A stretch of 64,000 nucleotides of DNA from an uncultured Acidobacteriota bacterium (lineage in GTDB: Bacteria; Acidobacteriota; Terriglobia; Terriglobales; Acidobacteriaceae): contig CAIQPK010000072.1 in the NCBI GenBank assembly GCA_903873705.1, positions 62,001 to 126,000 on the forward strand, given 5' to 3'. Position 1 is the first letter of the stretch, and each line of letters begins with the position of its first letter. This document shows positions 46,118-53,607 of the stretch, one piece after another. Below the pieces are notes generated by a model. That model saw only the letters and a program-made list of their open reading frames with translations. It searched no databases and had not been told where the DNA came from. The position numbers were made by a program, and so were the translations under genes.

Positions 46118-48426
46118 TTGCGGCGCTTCTTTGCGGGGGCCTTTTTAGCCTTGGCTTTGGGTGCGGGCTTCTGGACTACAACGACCTGCGCTACGGGGGC
46201 GGTGGTGGCCGTGGCGGGGACGCCGATGCCGGCGTCGGTGGCGGAGAGGAGGTTGCGGGTGGAGGACCATTCGCGCTGGGCTATGCGGAATTTGTCCATG
46301 CGGGAGAGCCAGAGGGCGGCGGCGGCGTCGTAGTGCTCGAGGATGCGGCGGAGGGCGTAGGGGCGGTTGGTGCGGAGCCAGGTCTGGGCGTAGAGGTCGC
46401 GGAGCTGGGAGTAGCCGGAGGTGATGTCCTGGATGCGGCCGTTGACTCCGTTGATGTCGGACATGAGCGAGGCGACTGAGGGGCGGGCTTTGCGGTCTCC
46501 GGAGGCGGCGGTGGTGAGGGCTCGGGTGTAGGAGCTGACCATCTCGTCGGCGAGCTGGAATTTGAGGACGAGGAAGTCGATGCGGCGAGCGCCGAATTCC
46601 ATGGCGTCGATAGCGTTGGGCTCGCGGAGGGTGGTGGGGTTGGAGGGGAAGGCGTTGGCCGGGTCGGGGTCGGGAGCGTACAGGGTGCCGGGTGGGGAAA
46701 AGAGCGGTCGGCTTTCGCCGATGCCCACCCTAGACGACGATGATGCCGTCGTCGAGGATGGGGCACCCGGAGTGATAGCGGGAGCGGCGGCGCGGGCCTG
46801 GGCTATGAGGGTGATGGCGCGTTCGGCGTGGAGGCGGACGTCGGAGGCGATGGGGCGGAGTTTGGCGTTGAAGGCTTCGCCGTCTTTGGTCCAGGGGTCG
46901 ATCCAGAAGAGGCCGTCGGTGCCTTCGGTGCCGGAGACGACCTTGCCGTCGTGGATGAGGGTCATGGCGGTGGTGAGTTCGATCTGGGCCTGGTTGAGGA
47001 GGCCGGTCTGGTCGCCGTGGAAGACCTGGGCGAAGCTCTGCTGGAATTGCGGGATGGAGCTTTCGCCTGGCTGCCAGGCGGCGGCGGCACCGAAGAGGAT
47101 GCCGTACCAGTTCTGGTCGGCGAGGGATTCGCCGTCGTCGTTCCAGAGGGTGTTGAGCTGGCCGGTGGCGCCGAGGCGCTGGCCGTCGCGGGTGAATTCC
47201 TGGATGTCGTCGAGAGCGAGTTGCTGGTTGGGATAGACCTGGCGGTAGTTGTTGATGGCGGGGGCGACCCAGGTTTCAATGCCGGCGTCGATGAAGGGGT
47301 GGAGCTGCTTGTCGAAGCCCTTGGGGTTGGGGGAGTAGCCCCAGGCGATGGCGATGGTCTGGTCTTTGAAGGATTGGGGCATGGCTTTGAGGAGGTCGGG
47401 GGAGTCCTGCGCGATGTCGCCCCAGAAGAGGATGCGGCGGTGGAGGGGCTGGAGGGTGGTGACGATGTTGGAGACGAAGTCGAGGTAGACGGGGCCGAGG
47501 CCGCGGGCGTCGACGTCGGCGCGGGACTGGCCGGTGCCGAGGTCGACGGTTTCGTCGCCGCCGATGTGGAGGAAGGGCGAGGGGTAGAGGTTGGCTAGCT
47601 CGGTGAACATCTGCGAGATGAGGGGGAGGGTGACGGGCTGGCCGGGGGCGAGGACGGCGCCGTGTGGGGTTTCGGCGAGGGGGGAGTACTGCTCGTAGGT
47701 GAGCATGTGGCGGAGGTGGCCGAAGGCTTCCTGCTCGGGTACGACCATGATGTGGTACTGGGCGGCGAAGGCGACGAGCTCGCGGGCATCTGAAGCCGAG
47801 ATTGAGCCGCCGGGGGGAGCGGCGAGGGGGTTGGAGGCGTATTGCTGGGTTTCTTCGAAGTAGGGGGAGTAGAGGTTGATCTTGTAGGCGGCGAGCTGCT
47901 GGATGAGGTGCTTCTGGAAGGCGAGGGTGGGGACGGGGCCGCGGGAGAGGTCGTCGTGGAGGCCGCGGTATTTGAGGGCAGGGTAGTCGCGGATGTCGGC
48001 TGCGTGGAGGACGAAGGTGTTGGGGGAGGGGGAGTCGATGAGTTGCTTGATGGTTTGGGCGGCGTAGAAGATGCCGGCGGAGGACATCGCGATGAGGGTG
48101 GAGGTGTTGTTGGCGGAGACGATGGCGTAGCCCTCGGGCTGCATGGCGTCAGGGAAGGGCGGCGTGACGTGCTGCTGGAAGACGATGCGGTAGCCGGCTG
48201 GATTGGTGGTGGCGATGCCGCGGTCGGCGAGGGTCTGGCGCAGGTCGTTGGCGGCGAAGAGGTTTTCGTTGTCGCAGGCGGGGCAGATGATCTGGACGCC
48301 GTTGTTGAGGGGGACGTCGGGCTTCTGCTGAATCTCGCGGGGCATGGGGATGAGGTGGGGGGTGGTTTGCGCGGCGACGGTGAGCGGGAGGGTGAGAAGC
48401 GCGGCGATGAGGGGCCGGAGTGTCAT
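46114..48426 (-). CDS. GH20 beta-N-acetylhexosaminidase
   Basis: A 770-residue exported enzyme that cuts terminal GlcNAc from chitin, peptidoglycan or glycoprotein fragments. The open frame runs further upstream to 49350, but ATG 48426 begins a clear signal peptide (MTLRPLIAALLTLPLTVAAQ), and the extension is antisense to the PPOX gene, so I start here. An N-terminal GH20b-like domain (about 25-150) precedes the barrel. The catalytic pair is D291-E292 in HIGGDE. The C-terminal ~300 residues are mostly helical, and the tail is very basic (KAKKAPAKKRRK). Residues about 553-577 (GAPSSTTASSSSR region) are an insert derived from an intergenic-type repeat. It overlaps nagA by 4 bp, so GlcNAc release and deacetylation are co-expressed. 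Confidence 0.9.
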   Translation of the reverse strand: MTLRPLIAALLTLPLTVAAQTTPHLIPMPREIQQKPDVPLNNGVQIICPACDNENLFAANDLRQTLADRGIATTNPAGYRIVFQQHVTPPFPDAMQPEGYAIVSANNTSTLIAMSSAGIFYAAQTIKQLIDSPSPNTFVLHAADIRDYPALKYRGLHDDLSRGPVPTLAFQKHLIQQLAAYKINLYSPYFEETQQYASNPLAAPPGGSISASDARELVAFAAQYHIMVVPEQEAFGHLRHMLTYEQYSPLAETPHGAVLAPGQPVTLPLISQMFTELANLYPSPFLHIGGDETVDLGTGQSRADVDARGLGPVYLDFVSNIVTTLQPLHRRILFWGDIAQDSPDLLKAMPQSFKDQTIAIAWGYSPNPKGFDKQLHPFIDAGIETWVAPAINNYRQVYPNQQLALDDIQEFTRDGQRLGATGQLNTLWNDDGESLADQNWYGILFGAAAAWQPGESSIPQFQQSFAQVFHGDQTGLLNQAQIELTTAMTLIHDGKVVSGTEGTDGLFWIDPWTKDGEAFNAKLRPIASDVRLHAERAITLIAQARAAAPAITPGAPSSTTASSSSRVGIGESRPLFSPPGTLYAPDPDPANAFPSNPTTLREPNAIDAMEFGARRIDFLVLKFQLADEMVSSYTRALTTAASGDRKARPSVASLMSDINGVNGRIQDITSGYSQLRDLYAQTWLRTNRPYALRRILEHYDAAAALWLSRMDKFRIAQREWSSTRNLLSATDAGIGVPATATTAPVAQVVVVQKPAPKAKAKKAPAKKRRK
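46698..46770. repeat. In-frame copy of the TGCCCAC..GGGGCACCC repeat in the GH20 gene
   Basis: The outer pieces (GAGCGGTCGGCTTTCGCCGA, TGCCCACC, ATGGGGCACCCGG) match the intergenic copy at 54881-54941. The inner palindrome (GACGACGATGATGCCGTCGTC) differs. It encodes a Ser/Thr-rich insert of about 25 residues. Confidence 0.7.
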
Positions 48427-48471
48427 GGGTTTACGGTACACGGGATGGGCGGGGGTGTGAAAGGGTCGGGG

Positions 48472-48522
48472 GGCCGCTTTGCGAATGCCGGCTTCTCGGG
48501 CGCGAGATTGGGGGACACACGG
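48472..48522. repeat. Degenerate copy of the TGCCCAC..GGGGCACCC repeat
   Basis: GCTTTGCGAATGCC, CTTCTCG..CGCGAGATT and GGGGGACAC resemble the copy at 54881-54941 with changes. It lies just upstream of the GH20 start. Confidence 0.45.
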
Positions 48523-48546
48523 ATTGCGGCCACTCAGACGGGAGCA

Positions 48547-48613
48547 TACCCCAGGGGCTGAAGCCCGTTTTGTGGCGGGTGTGTGAGACCCGAGGCTGAA
48601 GCCTCGGGGTACC
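48547..48613. repeat. CCCCAGGGGCTGAAGCCC / GGCTGAAGCC palindromic repeat, copy 1
   Basis: A ~67-bp element made of two palindromic halves (ACCCCAGGGGCTGAAGCCC and GAGGCTGAAGCCTCGGGGTACC). It is nearly the same as the elements at 51314, 53496 and 61979. Confidence 0.85.
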
Positions 48614-48714
48614 TTCGAGCAACGACGCGCGCAGCGTAGGGCGCACGCTGTGGGACGCGGAGAGTAGGACGCATGGAATGGAGATTGCATCTTAGATCGT
48701 CGGAGGGGTTGATT

Positions 48715-49248
48715 ATGAGCAGCGAGAAATTTGATCACGATACGGATTACAAGGAATTGAGCGGGGCCGAAGGGCGCGAGAAGATTGCGGGGTTGGTGAA
48801 GGGAATCCACATCTGCATGATGACTACGGTGTGTGGCGATGGGTCGATGCATAGTCGGCCGATGGCGCTGCAGGATAAGCCGTTCGATGGGGTGATGTGG
48901 TTTCTGACGCGGGTGGGGTCGGATAAGGTCGGCGAGATCAAGCAGGACCAGCATGTGACGCTGACGTTTGCGGAGCCATCGGATTCGAAGTATTTGTCGC
49001 TGAAGGGGCGGGCTAGTGTGAATCAGGACAAGGCGAAGATTCATGAGCTTTGGAATGCGATGTACAAGGCGTGGTTTCCGAAGGGTGAGGACGATCCGGA
49101 GATCGCCGTCGTGCGCGTGGATGTGAGCGAGGGTGAGTACTGGGAGGCCAGCAGCAGCAAGCTGGTGATGGGAGTGAAGTACCTGGCTGCGGCGGTGACC
49201 GGCGGGAAGGTGCCGGTGGGGGAGGCGGGGCACGTAGAAGTGCAGTGA
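48715..49248 (+). CDS. Pyridoxamine 5'-phosphate oxidase-family protein (general stress protein 26-like)
   Basis: A 177-residue split-barrel flavin/F420-binding fold. It starts at ATG 48715 with GGAGGGG six bases upstream; an earlier frame extension lacks this site. The pattern HICMMTTVCGDGSMHSRPMAL, VMWFLTRVGSDKVGEI and VTLTFAEPSDSKYLSLKGRASV fits the GSP26 branch, whose members bind FMN or similar cofactors and are often stress-induced. It is not likely to be the vitamin B6 enzyme PdxH. The TGA stop is the start of an AGTGAATAGTGAATA repeat, so the repeat element inserted at, or provides, its 3' end. Confidence 0.85.
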   Translation: MSSEKFDHDTDYKELSGAEGREKIAGLVKGIHICMMTTVCGDGSMHSRPMALQDKPFDGVMWFLTRVGSDKVGEIKQDQHVTLTFAEPSDSKYLSLKGRASVNQDKAKIHELWNAMYKAWFPKGEDDPEIAVVRVDVSEGEYWEASSSKLVMGVKYLAAAVTGGKVPVGEAGHVEVQ

Positions 49249-49428
49249 ATAGTGAATAGTGAATAAAGCAAAGACAAGGGCGGAAGCAGATTCCCTGCGG
49301 GGATGACAAGACGAAAGGCAAGAACAACAAAAGGCGAAAAGAACGGCCACGACGCTTGATGGCGCGAGGCCGTTGTTTTTGCCTTATTCACTATTCACTA
49401 TTCACTATTCACCATTCACTATTTCACT
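49244..49428. repeat. ~185-bp element with inverted AGTGAATAGTGAATA ends
   Basis: The left end AGTGAATAGTGAATAGTGAATAA (49244-49266) and the right end, TTATTCACTATTCACTATTC followed by further ATTCACT units (49384-49428), are inverted repeats of a 7-9-base unit. The interior contains a GCAGATTCC..GGGATGACAA motif (49285-49310) and no ORF. It fills the gap between the PPOX and LolA-like genes. Confidence 0.7.
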
Positions 49429-49432
49429 CGCC

Positions 49433-50122
49433 TCAGATCGGGTTCGCGGCATTGATGATGGTTACGTTGGGTGGTGGGGTGAAGGTGAAGTCGGTGTCTC
49501 GGGTGGCGATGTTTTCGTGTTGGTTGGTGAAGGTGAAGGTGGTGATGGAGCCGTCGATTTCTTCGAGGCGCATGGTGTGGATGGTGCCGGCGGTGTCGAC
49601 GGTGAGGGCGAGGGTGCGGAGGCGTTGCTGCATGCCCTTGGGCGTGCCGGAGAGGGTGTAGAGGGGGGCGGTGGGGGTGCCGGTTTCGGTGAGGGTGAGG
49701 TGGTCTAGTTCTTTGGCTAGCTCGGTGTGGCCGAGGAGGAAGCGCAGGGGACTGCGGAGGTCGTCTAGTTGTTTGGCGGGGAGGCGCTGGGCCTGGGGGT
49801 CGCCGGGGGTGTAGAAGATGGCGTCGTGGCCGTCGAGGAGGAAGAGCTTGCCGTGGGGGGTGTCGTATGACCAGCGCATGCGGCCGGGCTTGCGGAGGAG
49901 GAGGGTGCCGGTTTCGGTGCGGTCGGAGCCGAGGCCCTGGTAACGCTCGGTGTAGCGGGCTTCGAGGGAGGTGAGGTGGTTGTAGTGGGCGTCGACGGCT
50001 TTGGCGAGGGTGGCGGCGGTGGGGGCGGGGGAGGGTCCAGGGCTCAGGGCCCAGGGGCCAGACGGCGCGGTGAGGGTTGTGATGGCAAGGAGAAGTGTGA
50101 GGTGGCGCATTTGGCGGGGCAT
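49433..50122 (-). CDS. LolA-like outer membrane lipoprotein carrier protein
   Basis: A 229-residue periplasmic protein with a signal peptide in residues 1-25. The body follows the LolA pattern: SLEARYTERYQG, then RKPGRMRWSYDTPHGKLFLLDGHDAIFYTPGD-type strands (LolA proteins carry RPxxFRW and ..W.YDPD in this region), then LLG and a C-terminal FTFTPPPNV strand. Its role is probably shuttling lipoproteins from the inner membrane to the outer membrane. Residues 18-31 (TAPSGPWALSPGPS) come from a repeat shared with nagA and fall at the signal peptidase site, so the mature N terminus is partly repeat-derived. It is on the same strand as the pseudopilin but separated by 155 bp. Confidence 0.82.
   Translation of the reverse strand: MPRQMRHLTLLLAITTLTAPSGPWALSPGPSPAPTAATLAKAVDAHYNHLTSLEARYTERYQGLGSDRTETGTLLLRKPGRMRWSYDTPHGKLFLLDGHDAIFYTPGDPQAQRLPAKQLDDLRSPLRFLLGHTELAKELDHLTLTETGTPTAPLYTLSGTPKGMQQRLRTLALTVDTAGTIHTMRLEEIDGSITTFTFTNQHENIATRDTDFTFTPPPNVTIINAANPI
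50032..50070. repeat. In-frame CCAGGGCCCAGG repeat in the LolA-like gene
   Basis: Second copy of the element in nagA (45561-45595), translated in the same frame. Confidence 0.75.
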
Positions 50123-50277
50123 GGGTGCCTGAAAAGGGGGTAAGGGGTGGGGGTGATGTAGAGGGCTTCGGGGTCCTTCGACTTCGCGCTACGCGCTTCG
50201 CTCATGATGCCAGATTTTGGGAGGAGGAATGGAAAGGCCGCCTTGCGGCGGCCTCTCGGTGTGCTGGAGATTGGGGA

Positions 50278-50796
50278 TTACTGCAGGAGGTCGGTGCAGT
50301 TGGTGCCGCCTTTGGGGTCGTAATGGATCTGGGCATTTTCGTCGGTGCAGTAGCCCCAGTTGCCGGTGCTGCCTACCTGGGTGGGGGTGGCGGTGATCTG
50401 GTAGGAGTTGTACTGGTCCTGGTTGTTGATGGTGTTCTTGCCGCCGCAAGTGATGTTGAAGATGTAGCCGGATTTGGAGCCGGAGGCGAGGTCCTCGGGG
50501 ATGAGCTGTGCGGACTCGGCTGTGGGAGAGCCGGAGCCTTGCTTGCCGCCCATCGCAGGCAGGGTGCAGGCGAAGCCGTGCTGGGGGTAGGTGGAGTTGT
50601 ACTGGCCTTCCATCTGGTTGAGCATGCGCAGGCTGGCGATGGCGGAGGTCTGGTTGGCGGTGCGGCGGACGCCCTGCATGGCGGGGATGGCGAGGACCAT
50701 CAGGATCAGGATGACGGACATGACGATCAGCAGCTCTATGAGGGTGAAGCCGGCTTCTGCGGTGCGCTTCTGGTGGGTCTTCATGAAATTCGACAT
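50278..50796 (-). CDS. Type IV pilin / pseudopilin-like protein
   Basis: A 172-residue protein with a class III signal: a 16-residue basic leader ending in Gly, then FTLIELLIVMSVILILMVLAIPAM with Glu at position 5 of the mature protein. This is the prepilin peptidase site and N-terminal assembly helix of type IV pilins and type II secretion pseudopilins. The C-terminal globular part has paired Cys residues (for example ITCGG and GYCTDE, plus NCTDLLQ at the end) that could form a disulfide loop. No other pilus or secretion genes are nearby, so the machine must be encoded elsewhere. Pilin versus pseudopilin cannot be decided here. Confidence 0.85.
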   Translation of the reverse strand: MSNFMKTHQKRTAEAGFTLIELLIVMSVILILMVLAIPAMQGVRRTANQTSAIASLRMLNQMEGQYNSTYPQHGFACTLPAMGGKQGSGSPTAESAQLIPEDLASGSKSGYIFNITCGGKNTINNQDQYNSYQITATPTQVGSTGNWGYCTDENAQIHYDPKGGTNCTDLLQ

Positions 50797-50883
50797 TCCT
50801 TGGGGCGATGGAATCTACCGTCTCAAAGTATAGACGTTCGAAACGGCGGCAAGGGTGTCGGGCGGGCGGCACAAATTGACGGG

Positions 50884-51243
50884 CTATTCCGAGATGCGGC
50901 CGCTGCGTTCGCTGCGGATGGTGACGGTGGAGCGCTTGTAGGGGAGCGGGGAGGGCTTGCAGCTGCCGAGCGAGGCGGTGTGCGGGGCGGCACAGTATTC
51001 GGCCTCGGGGGCGATGGAGGCGAGGGTGATGGTGTTGCCGACGTCGATGTTGGCCTTAGCCAGCTGGGTGGTGCCGTGGGTGAAGGTGAAGTGGCAGGCG
51101 CCGGAGGAGGAGTCGCGGCAGGAGAGCGTGACGGTGTGGGCGGCGCCATCGGGGGTGATGACGAAGCGGAGGCCGTTGTGGACGGAGCGGTGGCAGCCCG
51201 TGAGCGCCAGGAGGGCAGCGGCGGCGAAGAGGAACTTCATCAT
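50884..51243 (-). CDS. Small putative lipoprotein
   Basis: A 119-residue protein with a lipoprotein signal (MMKFLFAAAALLALTGCHRS; lipobox LTGC). The mature part has short beta-like stretches and four Cys residues (SCRDSS, GACHF, EYCAAP, GSCKP), which suggests two disulfides. It sits 87 bp upstream of the pseudopilin on the same strand and may be co-transcribed. I recognise no family. Confidence 0.65.
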   Translation of the reverse strand: MMKFLFAAAALLALTGCHRSVHNGLRFVITPDGAAHTVTLSCRDSSSGACHFTFTHGTTQLAKANIDVGNTITLASIAPEAEYCAAPHTASLGSCKPSPLPYKRSTVTIRSERSGRISE

Positions 51244-51313
51244 GATGATGGTGGTACGCGGGGTGGGGTGGGTTGGTTCCGTGGAAATTTTGGGGGCTGC
51301 TTGAGCGACGGCC

Positions 51314-51379
51314 TACCCCAGGGGCTGAAGCCCCTTTTTTCTTGGCCTATGAGACCCAAGGCTGAAGCCTTGGGGTACC
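51314..51379. repeat. CCCCAGGGGCTGAAGCCC palindromic repeat, copy 2
   Basis: Same two-half structure as copy 1, with the right half AAGGCTGAAGCCTTGGGGTACC. It is directly followed by a hexamer tandem array. Confidence 0.85.
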
Positions 51380-51380
51380 T

Positions 51381-51548
51381 TCAGGCAACGGCAACGGCAA
51401 CTGCAACTGCAACTGCGAGTGCAAGTGCAACTGCGAATGCAAAAGCAACTGCGAATGCAAAAGCAACTGCGAATGCAAAAGCAACTGCAGCTGCAAAAGC
51501 AAATGCGCAAGCAGATTCCTTCGCTGCGCTGCGGAATGACAATCCTGA
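51381..51548. repeat. Hexamer/18-mer tandem array plus GCAGATTCC..GGAATGACAA repeat
   Basis: Units of GGCAAC, AACTGC and GCGAATGCAAAAGCAACT run from about 51381 to 51505. They end in GCAGATTCC..GCGGAATGACAATCC (51508-51548), a motif that recurs at 54950-54996 and, in shorter form, at 49285 and 58862. The array is noncoding; the open frames across it are low-complexity artefacts. Confidence 0.8.
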
Positions 51549-51566
51549 GAGGTTACGAGGTGGGCG

Positions 51567-52886
51567 TTAGCAGGTTAGGTCGGCGCGGTCGATTTTCAGG
51601 GTGCCCAGGTTGCCGAGGAGGGTGAGGGCTAGTTTTTCCTGGTGGATGAGGTCGTTGGCCAGGCGCTGGATGTCTTCGCGGGTGACGCGGTTGATTTCGG
51701 TGGTTATCTCGTCTATGGGGAAGAAGCGGCCGAAGTACATTTGCTGGCGGGCCAGGTTGGACATGCGGGAGCTGGAGCTTTCGAGGCCGAGGACCATGTT
51801 GCCCTTGATTTGGGACTTGGCGCGGTCGAGTTCTTCTTCGCTGACGAGCTCGGTCTTGATGCGGGCGAGCTCGGCGAGGGTGAGGGAGAGGACCTCCTTC
51901 GTTTTGTCGATGGCGCAGCCGGCGTAGACGGCGAGGGAGCCGGTGTCGCGGAAGGGGTTCATTTCGGAGTAGATGGAGTAGGCGAGGCCGCGCTCTTCGC
52001 GGATGGACTGGAAGAGGCGGGAGCTCATGCCGCCACCGAGGATGCTGTTGAGCAGGTAGGCGGTGTAGCGGTCGGGATGGGCGATGGGATTGGCCGGCAT
52101 GGCGAGGCAGAACTGGACCTGCTCAAGGGACTTCTTGTTCTTGAGGGTGATGTGGGGGAAGGCCTGCGGCGGCGGCGTGCGGGTGGGGCGCGCGGTTGAG
52201 GGTGGGAGGGTGGAGAAGGCTTCGGCTACGTCGGCGATGAAGGTGTCGTGGTCGATGTTACCGGCGGCGGTGAAGACCATGTTGGCAGGGGTGAAGCGGG
52301 TGGCGTACTCGTCGAGGACGATGGCCTGGGTGAAGCTGGAGACGGTTTTGGCGGTGCCGAGGATGGGACGGCCGAGGGCGTCGCCTTTCCAGAACTTCTG
52401 GGTGAAGAGCTCGTGGACGAGGTAGTCGGGGTTGTCTTCGTCCATCTTGATTTCTTCGAGGATGACGCCTTGCTCGCGGGCGATGTCGTCGGGGGCGAAG
52501 GTGGGGTGGAGGACGAGGTCGGTGAGGAGGTCAAGGGCGGCGGGGAGGTTCTCGTCGAGGACCTTGATGTTGAAGCAGACGGTTTCTTTGCCGGTGAAGG
52601 CGTCGAGGTTGCCGCCGATGGCGTCGACTTCGCGGGCGAACTGGCTCGCGGAGCGGGTGGTGGTGCCCTTGAAGACCATGTGTTCGATGAAGTGGGAGAT
52701 GCCGTTGCGCTCGGGGGTCTCGTCGCGGGAGCCGGAGTCGATCCATACGCCCATGCTGACGGAGCGGAGGTGGCTCATGCGCTCGGTGAGGACGAGGAGG
52801 CCGTTGGGGAGCGTGGTGGAACGGATGTCTCTTTGGGGTACGGGGGCGGTGATGGGGGCGGAGTTTTCCGCTAGTGCTACGGACAT
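51567..52886 (-). CDS. M16-family zinc metallopeptidase (processing-peptidase type)
   Basis: A 439-residue protein with two M16 domains. The zinc motif is HFIEH (H65, E68, H69), and the distal Glu lies in the conserved GVILEEIKMDEDNPD stretch. The GGGMSSRLFQSIREERGLAYSIYS block marks the second, inactive-type domain. Single-chain M16B peptidases of this size act on short or partly unfolded peptides; a few bacterial members process extracellular proteins. No signal peptide is seen, so it is probably cytoplasmic. It starts at ATG 52886 and is divergent from the small TPR gene. Confidence 0.93.
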   Translation of the reverse strand: MSVALAENSAPITAPVPQRDIRSTTLPNGLLVLTERMSHLRSVSMGVWIDSGSRDETPERNGISHFIEHMVFKGTTTRSASQFAREVDAIGGNLDAFTGKETVCFNIKVLDENLPAALDLLTDLVLHPTFAPDDIAREQGVILEEIKMDEDNPDYLVHELFTQKFWKGDALGRPILGTAKTVSSFTQAIVLDEYATRFTPANMVFTAAGNIDHDTFIADVAEAFSTLPPSTARPTRTPPPQAFPHITLKNKKSLEQVQFCLAMPANPIAHPDRYTAYLLNSILGGGMSSRLFQSIREERGLAYSIYSEMNPFRDTGSLAVYAGCAIDKTKEVLSLTLAELARIKTELVSEEELDRAKSQIKGNMVLGLESSSSRMSNLARQQMYFGRFFPIDEITTEINRVTREDIQRLANDLIHQEKLALTLLGNLGTLKIDRADLTC

Positions 52887-53052
52887 TTGGCTATTGTTTC
52901 ATGATTTGCGGCGGTTTCGGCGGCGGGCGAGGCACCCGTCATTGTTGGGTGGAAGCGTGAGCTGGTCGAGCTTCGCTCGGTACCCCACCTTTTCGCAAGA
53001 GCGCGAAAGGATGGGCCACACGGAGTGGTGGTGGGGTGGTAGTCTGCGGGGC

Positions 53053-53466
53053 ATGACGATGCGTGCGGATGACTGGGTGGAACGGGCGAAGGTGGCGCGG
53101 CGGGCGGGGGATCGCGAGTCTGCGCTGGATGGGTATACGCAGGCGGTGAAGGCCTGGGAGGATGCGGGGGAAGCGTTGAAGGCGGCTCATGCGCTGCGTC
53201 ATGCGGCGGAGTTGCTGGTGGAGCTGGGACGGGCGGCGGAGGCTGAGCAGAGTATTGGCGTGGTGCTGGCGGTCTATCGGGAGCGTGGCGTCGGTGGTTT
53301 GGAGTTGGCTAATGCGTTGCGGGTGGCGGGGCTGGCGCATGAGGCGGCGGGGGATTTTGCGGGGGCGAGGGAGAGCTGGATGGCGGCTCGGGGGCTGTAT
53401 GAGGGGGCGGGCGTGACGGCGGGGGTGGTGGAGGCGGATCGGCGGGTGGCGGGGTTGGGGGCGTAG
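53053..53466 (+). CDS. Small TPR protein
   Basis: A 137-residue protein starting at ATG 53053 (the frame is open further upstream but is antisense to the M16 gene there). It consists of about three TPR-like helix pairs (RAGDRESALDGYTQAVKAW, AAEAEQSIGVVLAVYRERG, EAAGDFAGARESWMAARGLY). It is probably a cytoplasmic scaffold; no partner can be named. A REP-like repeat lies directly downstream. Confidence 0.7.
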   Translation: MTMRADDWVERAKVARRAGDRESALDGYTQAVKAWEDAGEALKAAHALRHAAELLVELGRAAEAEQSIGVVLAVYRERGVGGLELANALRVAGLAHEAAGDFAGARESWMAARGLYEGAGVTAGVVEADRRVAGLGA

Positions 53467-53495
53467 CTTGCTGATGGCTGCTGCGTTGGAGGGCA

Positions 53496-53560
53496 TACCC
53501 CAGGGGCTGAAGCCCGTTTTGGTGGTCCTATGAAACCCAAGGCTGAAGCCTTGGGGTACC
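53496..53560. repeat. CCCCAGGGGCTGAAGCCC palindromic repeat, copy 3
   Basis: Same two-half element as at 48547, 51314 and 61979, between the TPR gene and rlmN. Confidence 0.85.
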
Positions 53561-53607
53561 TTCAGGTAAAGGCAAGGGCGATCGCTGCGGTCGGCTAGAC
53601 TTGAGGG

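Noticed and set aside
48427-49350. N-terminal extension of the GH20 frame
   Set aside because: Runs antisense through the PPOX gene and repeats; the signal peptide starts at 48426.
51381-51505. Possible CRISPR array
   Set aside because: Units are contiguous 6-18-mers without spacers, and no cas genes are present.
51313-51510. Cys-rich minus-strand ORF over the tandem array
   Set aside because: Purely a translation of hexamer repeats.
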